From assembly GCA_036850595.1 (NCBI GenBank), contig CM072160.1, positions 6,961,773 through 7,025,772 on the forward strand: 64,000 nt of DNA, written 5' to 3'. Position 1 is the stretch's first letter; each line of letters begins with the position of its first letter. This DNA comes from Rhyacichthys aspro (Eukaryota > Chordata > Actinopteri > Gobiiformes > Rhyacichthyidae). A program made the translations under genes and the position numbers. Positions 38,889 to 50,000 of this stretch are shown piece by piece. Under the pieces are notes generated by a model that did no database searches, had not been told where the DNA came from, and saw only the letters and a list, made by a program, of their open reading frames with translations.

Positions 38889-40032
38889 ATGAAAATGTAT
38901 TCAGGTGGTAACAAAGAGCTCATCAATTCTGAGAGCGTGAGGCACTTTAGGAAAACATGGACGCTCTGCTCAGCTGTGCCTCTCTTTTGACGGATCGAGT
39001 GGTCATCATGAGAAAAAGACCACAACATGCACACGACAAAGACACAGGCTGAGCCTCTTTGTTGTGAATGACGGCTAGGTTTTTGAATTTTGCAATGGTA
39101 AATCAATAATGCAATGGTGAAAATATCTACTGGGTTCATTTCTGATGTTGATGTGTGATTTGTGCTGTTTTTTGAAATCAAAGAATACATTTCCTCTTTC
39201 ATGAATAGTTTCAAGGCAATTCCCTGCATTAAATAATATGAGTTCTTAGCTGATTATTTTGTAACAAACAGCCTCTTGTTAATTTAATGGAGCATCTTTT
39301 GCACTTTGCTACTGTTATCATGTTTCTTTACAGTAAGTGTTTCCAAACTGTGCATTATCTAGAGTACAGAAACTCACACTGCGCTGAGTAAAGGGCTCAT
39401 ATAGCAATATCAAAAAAGGTTCAAATACCGGCGAATACTGAGTACTAGTATACATATTAAGATTACCATACCAATAATCATCAATAGCCAATAGTTTTAT
39501 AAAAGTCCAGTGAAATTACATTAAATGGTTATTGCACACATTTCCATGGTAAAGGTACCCATCTGCTGCTATGACAAATGTTCACAAGCTTCACAACTAA
39601 AAGAAGCCAGAATAGTAAGTTATACAAGGCTTCAATAGCTCTAGTACACATAGTGTCACCTGAAATGCTTCATGTCAGTACTGTTTGGCCTAAATGGAGC
39701 CTCTCTTGTCTTATTTGAGTTTAGGATCAACAGTCAAACATTAACTTTGGCCTCAAATAAAAATCCCGCCTACTTGCTCCGAAAACTTGAGCTGCATGTC
39801 GCAGTTTGGTGCAGCATGATGTCACTTCTAGTCACTTTAGCCACACCACTTCAGGCAAGCTTTAATGGTTTCCCTAAAAAGCTAAGACGGAGAGCCCAGG
39901 AAGCACAATGGTAGTTTTACTTGAACGGGAACCTGTTATTTGATGAACTGCCAGGACATTTTATGTAAGATGTTGAAACTGGAATTGCTGTAATGAAGTA
40001 TGCAGGTTGCCAGTGCACATCGGAGAGACACC
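38889..40032. other. Non-coding gap before the cytokine gene
   Basis: Nothing recognisable as a gene or mobile element. The final about 100 bp should contain the thpo promoter/5' leader, but I see no clear TATA box. Confidence 0.4.
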
Positions 40033-40062
40033 ATGCAACGAGGAACAGGTTATGGCGTATAG
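40033..40062 (+). promoter_or_regulatory. thpo: Short upstream ORF overlapping the thpo start
   Basis: ATG at 40,033, with A at -3, opens a nine-codon frame (MQRGTGYGV) ending in TAG at 40,060-40,062. The thpo ATG at 40,052 lies inside it in another frame. Human THPO mRNA is known to be held down by upstream ORFs, one of which extends past the true start. The arrangement here is the same in kind. It only matters if transcription starts upstream of 40,033, which I cannot show. Confidence 0.5.
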
Positions 40063-41890
40063 CAGTAAGTTGACTTGCACATGTCCTGTGTTTCAACTTA
40101 TTTACAAAGGGAAGCATAATTTAGTTTAAATGCAATTGAGAAAATGTCTTACACTTAAAATATGGCATGATATTGTTGGCACTCTAAGTGCAGGCTAGGA
40201 ATATCTGTCTTTGATAGAAAGAATTCACATTTGTGTCTACGACACCAAACTTCATATTATACAGAAATAAAACTATTCTAAAGATTCGTATACTCACTAA
40301 CAGTATACAAAGTACTGTTAATGTTAGAGGTTTGAAACTAAAATAAAGACAGAGGTGGATAGGTCAACACTTACAAATGCAGTGAAAAGCTGCACATGAG
40401 GCATTGGATGGCATTACTCCACTGTTGTTCCTGCAGGGTTTCTGCTGCTGATTGGAGCGCTTTCCTCTTGTTTACCTGAAGCTGCAGCTAGACCAGTAGA
40501 CTTCTGGTGCAAACCTGAAATCAGAGCAAACTGGTGGGAAAACGCAGACAGAATGATTGACAGAATGGTGAGAAAACTAGAAACAACATTAACACAATAA
40601 TTTAAATGTTAGTTCAGATGAGTTTGCTCTAGTTTCATTCTTTCACTGTATCTATTTATAACATGTATCTATTTTAATTTTTAGATTGATTGCCAGGGCA
40701 CAGATGATATCCATGCAACACAAATCCAATGTCCATTTGTTGGGATCAACTATCAGAGATGGAACAATCTCACTGTGAGTCGCCTGTTCAGTCTCCTTAA
40801 AATAGATATTCCACAAATATATTGTTTATATATTTTATAAGTTTACATGCTTATATATTGTGTTTGCTAATAACATTTACGCAGCTCATAATTTTAAGAA
40901 CATTCTGTAATTTGGTCAAATGGTTTTCTGTAGATGACAATCGTTTCATAGAAATACATCTGTGAGAAAGTAAACAAGGCTAGGTGTTTGTCACTCATAC
41001 ACAAAGTATGTGTGACAAAATACAATAACTGTGTGAATGCACATGTTTGTTGACTGAGCCATCTCTCTATATTTTCATTTTGATGGCTATACAAAGCTCA
41101 GTGTAAGAAATTTTAGTTTCAAAGCTTAGATAATCTGTGATCATTTTGATGCATGCAAACATATAGATCCAAATGTCAAAAGCAGATATTAAATGATAAG
41201 TGATTACATTGTCACTAATATCTGCCACCCAGATCAGATTAACTGTGAGAGTAATCAGCCCATGGTGCTTTCTCTCAAAACACTCGTACAATACTTGTTT
41301 GTGACTCAGCTGTATAGCTGTCTATTACCCAAAACGCTCAAGACGATTTATTACTCTGAGGCATTGTCATCATACACTGGAAAAAGCTATGACTCAGCTT
41401 TCTATGGAATCACAACAGGAGAATTAGTTACACATCCATTTAGTTTCTCCAATGGAAAATAGTGGGACTTTTTCTTTGTGTTTTGCAGGTCTTAGAGAAG
41501 TATGCAGACGTAAAGAGGGACCTGCAGGTGCTTCACGATGCGCTGGAGGAGGCAAACAATCAAACCAAATTAAACTGCCAGGCCTTGTTACCAGATATTA
41601 AGCTTCACGTCAGAAATAATCAAGCCATACTAGAACGTCAGATACAGGTAATACCACCACTTAATTTGGTCTCTTAAGTGTTACAAATCTTTTAAACTGA
41701 TCTGGGTGTTATTGTGCACTTACAGAACGACACATTAGAGGCCTCTTCTCCATTGCAAATGTGTTCAGGTCTGACAGAGGTCCTGAAACGTTACCAGAAA
41801 CTTCTGCAAGGAAAGTTGGAGCTTTTTATGAACTTATACAAGGACAACATCTGTACTGAAAACATGACAGACTTCATGGGCAATGGATAA
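40052..41890 (+). CDS. thpo: Thrombopoietin-like four-helix cytokine, 185 aa
   Basis: Exons: 40052-40064 (13 bp), 40437-40567, 40685-40774, 41489-41647, 41726-41890. Total 558 nt, all GT-AG, phases 1/0/0/0. The 13-bp first exon (ATGGCGTATAGCA, donor GTAAGT) is the hallmark of the EPO/THPO family. Joined, the start is MAYSRFLLLIGALSSC, a signal peptide. Cysteines of the mature chain: C29, C51, C64, C108, C144, C174. The QCPFV segment, the NC near the end of exon 4, and LLQGKLELFM match the THPO pattern (QCPEV, TC, LLRGKVRFLM). C29-C174 and C64-C108 should be the conserved disulfides. N-glycosylation sequons lie at N76, N102, N132 and N177. Unlike mammalian THPO there is no long glycosylated C-terminal domain. 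Linkage to chrd supports thpo over epo, whose fish N-terminal motif is absent. It would act through the receptor Mpl on thrombocytes and stem cells. Confidence 0.78.
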
Positions 41891-42059
41891 GACTATGTGG
41901 AGCTATGTGGCGCTGTGTTGTGAGCTTTGAATCAGGCCAGGACGCATCAGCGTAACATGGAGTTTTAAAACAGCCTGTAATATTCTTACATTGTAAAATG
42001 CACTGGATTGGATTGGATAATTAATACAACTGTAATTAGTAGTTACCTGTGCTTTTGCA

Positions 42060-43582
42060 ATGGGCTCCGGAGACAAGAACGTAGAAAGGCTTGAACAAAT
42101 TTACAAAGAGCAGGTTTCTACAAAATGTGGACTCTACAGATCAAGTTTAACAGGTGAGTAGTTTTGTAGTGGCTCTTTAAAAAGACAATACTGAACCACT
42201 GTAACATTGCAGTATTGCTGCACCATTACTGTAACAGTAACTGGGTTTGTTCCCAAAAGTTCAAAGTTGATGATGACACATGGAAGGCTAATCTATAAGC
42301 TATGCAAACATTTGATTAACAAGTAATATTACTGTGTAGGGCTTTAAAGAAAGATAGCAATATGAGGTGGTGTTAAAAGTGGTGTGTGAGAAAGTCCAGG
42401 CCAATAGCCTACACAAACAATTCTTTTTTTCCTTTTGAGGGCCCACACAGTGTCACATATATTAATGAATACTGCATATGTTGCACAAGTGAAACAGAAA
42501 ATAAGTGAAAGAAACTGACTATCTTCTGGGAGCAGTAGGTGGATAGAGTAGTTGCAATACCTTTTCCCAGGATGGACATACTCTGTCATTGAAGAACCAG
42601 CGCTGTAAGGACATCTTCTACCCCAGGGGCGTCCCAGGACAAAACTTGTGCTCTTCATGGAGGCTATTTCTATCTGTGCTTTAGACAAAACAGAAAAACA
42701 GAGACATGAATCTGAACAAAGTATTAAGCAACCACCTGTCGAGACATGAGAGTACACATGCAGGTTCACTGCCGGGCCGCTATCTTACTTATTCTTCATG
42801 GCACATGTCAATAGATACATTTCAATGTAAACAGTGAGCTGCATCGAAATGTGAAATCTGTCAGCCTTTTTAATTTTTCACTATAGCGCCCTCTGTCCGT
42901 GCTAACCATGAACTGCCAACAAAACTGAAAAAGCATTTAGTTTTAGAATTTCTCTGTCTATGCACACTTGAAAAAGTGTAAATGTGAGGTTAAATAGTTG
43001 TTTGTTTGTGATTTATTTTATTAAAATGCAATTATGACATTGTGCTTCATGTAAAGATATTAAGATTATATTGGTCACACATGAAATCAGATCTAATTCT
43101 GGTGTAATAATTCAAATCGTATGACATTATAATTTTTATTTCAGTTCCACCATTTATAGCCTACACAGTTCAATATTTATACGGTTTTACATAATTGTTA
43201 TCCATACTCATTTTTCAAGATTAACTTTACAGTGTTACTGTGAAAAGACAATGCTGTGACCCACTAACCTTTTCCCCTGTGTCCTATATTTGGATATGGC
43301 CTAAAGGTAAAGCAAATGTTTGAATCTGTAATAACTAATGTCATAATTTTTCTCAACTATTGTATGTTTTTTAACTGGTTTTATTCCAGCATCCTATCTT
43401 CAGAGTTGCTCTATTGCTTCCACTTTCAACATGCAGGAAAAATGCCGTGCCCTGATTGGTCGAGCCCGCTTAGTCACATGACCGAGAGCAACAGGCTGAA
43501 GAATCTCCGCAAACACAGCACCAGCCTTTGTCAAGATAATCCCACATTAAACACAAAACCAGACGGAAACGCATACCTTTAG
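42060..43582 (+). CDS. Possible two-exon gene for a 79-aa protein, unrecognised
   Basis: Exon 1 (42060-42153) starts in a good context (GCAATGG), reads MGSGDKNVERLEQIYKEQVS and ends ACAG|GTGAGTAG in phase 1. Exon 2 (43437-43582) follows TTTCAACATGCAG and continues in phase as GKMPCPDWSSPLSHMTE to the stop after DGNAYL. The total of 240 nt gives 79 aa, hydrophilic, with no signal peptide or membrane segment and no domain I know. It begins 170 bp after the thpo stop on the same strand, so exon 1 could instead be part of a thpo 3' UTR. The amino-acid composition, strong donor and phase match favour a real small gene. More exons could lie in the 1.28-kb intron. Confidence 0.42.
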
Positions 43583-44020
43583 CTTTAAAACGACTGCATT
43601 AAACGCTAACTCACTAACAGCTGTGGCTTTTAATTTGAAAAGTTGCACCGGAAAAAGTCTACTGCCCCTTTCAGGTTTGACCGGCCCATCACATGATAAT
43701 CAATGAGGCTTTACAACGAAGTCATCCCAAAAGGGCACCACAAGCTGGACAAGAGGGGACTTATCTGACAAAATGTAAGGTCTGCTTACTGTAGTATAGA
43801 TTATGAGTACGCTCGGTACTCTTATCTGAGTCATAGGAAAAGAGAAAGTAGTTATTTCCTGCTTTTCTATGCAGTTTGCCAAGGTTTCTGTTTTAGCCGT
43901 CTCTCAACAATCATTTCAACTCATCTGATTAGAAACACAGGGCTTAAGTTTGACTCCAGACTCGTTTGTGCCGGGTCTGGGGTACTTCAGTTGTGAGGAT
44001 CGTAGGTAGCAGGTTGCACG
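43583..44020 (+). promoter_or_regulatory. slc12a9 upstream region
   Basis: This 438-bp gap should contain the slc12a9 promoter. CpG rises towards the first exon. A TTGTGCCGGGTCTGGGG stretch and the 5' leader precede the ATG at 44,021. No TATA box is evident, as expected for a broadly expressed gene. Start site not determined. Confidence 0.35.
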
Positions 44021-47000
44021 ATGACAGAGCGGACCCCTCTCCTCCACTACCGCCTGTCCGCCAGCGTCAATGAATCCGAGCTACGCTCACCTCAGTCCGG
44101 CCGCGCCGTGGAGCAGCAGCGGGGCAGCTCCAGGCAGAGGTCCGCTCAGCCGGGGCAGCCCCAGAAGCTGTCCACCTTCGTCGGAGTGGTCATCCCCACA
44201 CTGCTGTCCATGTTCAGCGTGGTGGTGTTCCTCCGGATAGGTGAGTGCTAAATCACTGCACACTCAGTCAGCACTTAGAAACAGACTAGATGCTACACTA
44301 CACCAAAATATCCAAACCAAAACTTCATTATAAAATAAAAAAAAGTTTTGTTGAATGTCATTTTCACCAGTTGCTTTTGATTAATACTGCCAGTTAACTA
44401 GATAAAAGAGACAAAATGCAATATTAGCTGTTATATATGAACACATCATGCTTTCATTATCATTTTGTATTGCAGACCTACATAAGCCTATATCTTTAGA
44501 GGCTGATCATGCTCACTTTTTAGGCAATTATTTATAATCACGCTGTATCGTTATTAAACCATAACCTATACACCTACTGATAATCTAGTAGTGTATTAAC
44601 ATTTTAATATCCTCTTTTGTCCAACTGTGGTATTATCTGTACAATAATATGGCTTCATGTATCGTTTAATATTGACCCAATACACAGCTATTATATTTTT
44701 TGTCGTAGTACATGTATTATTTACCCAAATGTTTCACACAGTCTCATACTTTACACAGTCCCCTTGAAGTGTTATCTCTTGTTGGGAAACTAGACCAACT
44801 TATTGTAGACTTCCTCATTGTTGTGAATATTGCTTGAGGATAAGCTGAAATAAGTCATTTTACTCCATGTTCCTAGAATTTGTTGTGAAATTTCCTTGTG
44901 TAGCGCGACGACAATGTGCTGTCACTGATGATTTACAACTCCTGTCAAACCTGAACAGAGGTCACTGGCTGCTTTTACGTGCCACTTATGTTTCTTGTTT
45001 GTCTTTACGTTTTCTGCTCAATTGTGTCTGTCTCTTTTAATCCCTGTAGTAACTGGTAGTTGTTTTCTACCTCACCCCTCCTCTGCTACCCCCCAGTCTC
45101 GTGAGATGTCAGCTGCTGCACGGTGGACACGCATAGTGTATACTCACATGAACACACATAGTGGCTGTGTGTAAGGCTGCACACCAAAGATACCTGTTTT
45201 CACTGAGAACTGACAGGCCGCTCATTGTGGATGTGAAACCACTGTCAGATTTCTCATCCATCAGAATGTCTTGTTTGTGTTGCTGGATATCTGTGAAATT
45301 GTCATTGACATGCATTTTCAACATATAACACACCACACTAAGTTGAGGGTAGAACCGTAGCAGCATTTGCGTTTCTTTACACACTTTTATTTATCTGACA
45401 ATACAGGCATTTTATTGTAGCCAAACATTAAACCAAATTGTCCTGTTTGCGGCTGTGAGCATGTGACTTCAAGATTCAGACACCACATAAAAGGAGATCT
45501 TAATGATGCTCGTCCCTCTTTATATTTGTACCCACTCAATGTTGGCACAAAAGTGGTCATAATGCGGAAAACACGTGTCTAAGTTGTTTCTTAGAAGGAC
45601 AAGTCATCATCATTTAGATCTTATTATGGACAAATATAGTGATCATGGCAAAGAAAAGAAAAACGAAAGAATAAAGTCAATTTGGTTTCTGCTGAACAAG
45701 AAAAACAATACGTCTTTGTAACAGAAGCAACGCTTTGAAATGAGGAACTGCACAGTGGTATTCATAGGTCAGCATCACTGTTCATCGTAATGTTAAATTT
45801 CCAAACTTTGTACAGACCCATCAGTCTGGTTTAGTTCCTCTGCCAGGTTAACTTTTGCATTTGTCTTATTTTTATTTTTTATTTTAAACAAGCACATGTA
45901 TTTATGAGAAGCTTCAAAACAAAACAGCGAAAGAAAGTAGTGGAAAATGAATGAAATGAAGAAGAAATGAATGTCCTAATCTTTTTTTATGCACTTTGAG
46001 TTTTCACTTCTCCAAGGCCTTTTGATGGTCACTTCTCAGACTTACTTCTGCTTTTAGACAACTGACTTGTTTCTCTTTCAGCATTTAACATGATTTTTTA
46101 AAAATCTTTGTAGGTTTTGTGGTGGGCCAGTGTGGATTGTACCAGGCTATTGTCATGTTCCTCGTTGCCTACGTTATCATCTCTTTGACCGTGCTGTCAG
46201 TCTGTGCCATCTCCACCAATGGAGCCCTGGATGCAGGAGGAGCATATTGTATCCTTTCAACATCATCAGTCATATGTCATTTTCATGTGATAATGGTGGC
46301 ACATACCCAGTGGTTTAACACAGTTCTGTTTCCTCATTCCAATGCATTTTGCAGAGTTCCCACATGTCCTGGCAAACCTGAAAGACCCACAGTAAAAAAT
46401 TAGGGAAGTGCTCAGTCATAAAGACATTGTTGAAAAAGATTTATCATCCAATAATTTACCTTGCACTGAAAAATGGAAATGCATTTTAACATATTTCAAG
46501 ATAGCTCTGTAAACATTGGTACACATTAAACTCATCTTTTAGATAAACAATGCAAAATATCTTTGTAAACCCACTAACAATTTCAAGATTGAGTTTTGAG
46601 CCTCTTGGCTTGCTGTAGTTTGTCAGCTGAGTGACCAAACAGGCATCTCAAACTAAAGATTCATTTCAAAGCTAAAACCTTAACGTTCCTCAGACATGAT
46701 CAGCCGAGCGTTAGGTCCAGAGTTTGGCGGCAGCATCGGCCTCATGTTCTTTCTGGCAAACGTCTGTGGCAGTGCTCTCTATGTGTTGGGTTTGGTGGAA
46801 GCCGTTCTTACCACATTTGGAGTACCAGAAGGTAAATATCATAATAGTACCGCAGCATAATATTGTGTCTGCATAAATGTATTTTATATATGTCTAACAC
46901 ATTTGCACCAGCCCTATTTCTGTCAATGTAGCTTTCATGTAAACATTTTATATTACCTTCATAGTAATTCTGTTGAAAATATTAACAAAGTATTAGAGGC

Positions 47001-50000
47001 TGTAACCATAAGTTTATGTAATTTTCTATATTTATTATTAACAACAGTTAAGACTAAATCAAACATATTTAACACCAGTCATTATTAACATTGTTAGTTA
47101 GTTGGGACATACTTTCAGCAGGAAGCCATATGAGAGGTACATACAAATATGTTCAGTGAGTGTCTAACGTGTCAGTTTGTTCAATGACATGAGGTCTGTC
47201 AAAACCAGTTTGTCTGCATTTAATAATAGCTTACATGTTACTGATCATATAATGCACATGCAATATCACTCTCCTTAATGTGTCGTCAGTAACTTTGCAT
47301 GTAATACCCAATGTTTTAAATCTCCTTCAGATGGGACTATCACCACGTCCTTACAGGTTCTTCCTTCAGGATACTGGTGGTCTCTGCTCTATGGCACAGG
47401 CATTGCCCTGCTCTGCCTGCTGGTCTGTCTGGTTGGAGCCCACATCTATGCCAAGGCCACATTTCTCATCTTTCTGGTGGTGATCTTTGTCCTGGCCACT
47501 ATCTTCATCAGCTTCTTTGCTGTTCAGCCCCGCGTCGTCCAGCTTCCAGCTGAAGCTACACTTAACCCCTCTGGCAATGGGACTGTAGGTCCTATCACTG
47601 CCAACTTCACAGGCTTCAAGCTGGACACGCTGCTGGGAAATTTGTGGGGTAAGTGGGGGACACCAAATACAGATGGTGGGCTTTATTCATATGCTGTATT
47701 TCCAGAGTGAAACATGATTTTGTGATATTTTTAATAAGGACAAAAGTAGAAGCAGATGGCCTGCATTACTGTGCCTTATTTAAAACTGTTTCTCATGCTT
47801 GTTGGATTAGAAACCTTAAATTGAAAGAAACTACCTGAAACTACTATCTTAAAGCTATAATATGCAGATAGTTTTTCCTTTGCAATGGAAAACCCTCCAG
47901 AACAACATACTCTACATTTACATGCTGCCCCTTAACTGGGGTGATGCATTAACATAATTTTAAAACTCAAGTTTTAAATGGACTAAGTCAGCAACAGAAT
48001 TTTTCAACTTGCATGAAACAGCGCTGATAGAAGTGAACGTATTTGTGAACCGATGGTTGACTTTGTTTTACTTGAACATTGGGGGGATGTTTCTGAGGGT
48101 GTAGCTCTCAACCAACAATAGTTCACAGAAGATAGATCAGCAGTAGGATGAGAGTCAAGTTTGTTTACGAACATTTGCCTAGAAATCCTGCATATTAACC
48201 CTTTAAAAACTTTAGAATGTAAATAAAAATCTATGCAGCTATCCTTAATCTAGTATCTGTTATACATCATCTATTGGAACAAGCGAGTGATATTTACTTA
48301 CCCATATCCATTACTGGCTTGTGATAACTTGTTTCAGCAGAGGATTAATCTGTCAAACTGTACAAAGAATTTCAACACTGTGGGATATTTTCAGAGAGAC
48401 TGCAACAAGCTCAGAAAACTGATGACTGTAAAACAGAGAACAGTGACCAATCTGACACTTTGCCACTTCTCCTGCATCTCATTTAATCTTCCCTGGTGAC
48501 TTACTTCCTTACTAATCTGTAATTAGATGCTGTTTCATACTTGTTAAGGCTTATAATATCGTGACCAAGCCAGCCCAATTGTTTGCATGGATTTTTCCCC
48601 GAGCATGTGATTTCTAAGCTAATTGCCCTAACTCAGGCACACGTGATGGGAACACACACTCCAAATAATCCTGATGCTGAGTACCACAGTCCCCAGGTTT
48701 GTTTAGGATTGATGATATGCATTTTAATTGTACTCGTCCAAATTTATGTAACTGCTTTTTGCCAAATGTTGCTGGGTTGTAGCAAATAAATAAGACAACT
48801 CCCCACAGATCACAGCTATGAAATTGATTTTTTATGAATAGATCCCACTTCCTGATTGATTCGACAGTGCTGTGTAAACAACACTGAAGATTTGTTGAGA
48901 ATGCTTTTCTCCTAAGCTGTAAAACATGATGAGTTTGGTTGTGTACAGGTAGAGAAGAGTGTCTGGCAGCAAACTAAATTGAACTTTCCTTGTGAGGATG
49001 GATGATGTTAAACTTTTTCTACAATGCCTTATCTGCTGTTATCTGCCTCCACAGCTGACTACACTAGGGATTACACAACAGGAAAAGTCATGACCTTTGC
49101 CACCGTATTTGCTGTGATGTTTAATGGCTGCACTGGCATCATGGCTGGATCTAACATGTCAGGTGGGTAAGAGTGGGTCATGACAGTAAAATAGTGGAAT
49201 GGGGGGCTATGATATGGATATTATACAATTTGAACTGTGGGTCTTTGTCTTTATTTTTTGATTCTACTTTTACCAGGCCAATCATCAGTCAGTGATACCA
49301 TTATTCCACAAAAGGGGTGACACCAAACGCTTTGTTTTCTGTTTTTGTCTTGTGCACATTCATTTTAGATTCTGAATTCAGAAACCTAGATAAGCTACTA
49401 CCATGGTTTTAAGTACCTTGCTACCAAGAAAATGAAATACTACGGTACATATAGTACAGCGTATCCTGGTTTATGTTGACAAACTGAGCAGATCCAAACT
49501 CAGTCACTCATTTACTTGACATTTAGTAAAACAAACATGACTTAAGGAGCTAAGTTTCATACAGTGACTTTTAACTGCTTTTATCCTCTACTGTGGAGGT
49601 TTAGTGACGTTTTTACACACAGGGAACAATGTACTTCATGATGTCACATTTGCACAGTCCACCATTTCTTCTGATCTAATGTTGTAATCTTCAAATTTGG
49701 TTAAATGTGAATTTGTGTATGCTTTAGGTGACCTGAAGAATCCCAGCTACTCCATCCCCCGTGGCACCATCACAGCCGTCATCTTCACCTTCATCATCTA
49801 CAATCTGCTCTGTGTATTGGAGGCCTGCTCCTGTGACCGGTCAGTACCACTCACACATCATGCGTAAGACGAATAAGACTACATTCAGACGGCAAACATT
49901 CAGACAGAAAATACAATTGAAGTCCAAGGCTTTGATCTGTAGTTTGTTTGTAAAGTCAGAAGTAGCATGCATTTACCAGTAATTGTGTGTTCTTAATTTT

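Noticed and set aside
40033..40049. Alternative thpo start MQRGT with a donor at GTTATG
   Set aside because: It is in a workable phase, but GTTATG is a poor donor. The ATG at 40,052 gives the family-typical 13-bp exon and a perfect GTAAGT donor, so 40,033 is better read as a uORF.
40052..41890. Erythropoietin as the identity of the cytokine
   Set aside because: The EPO/THPO gene structure fits both, but the CDLRVL-type N-terminal motif of fish Epo is missing. The helix-A/B spacing and chrd linkage favour thpo. Not fully excluded.
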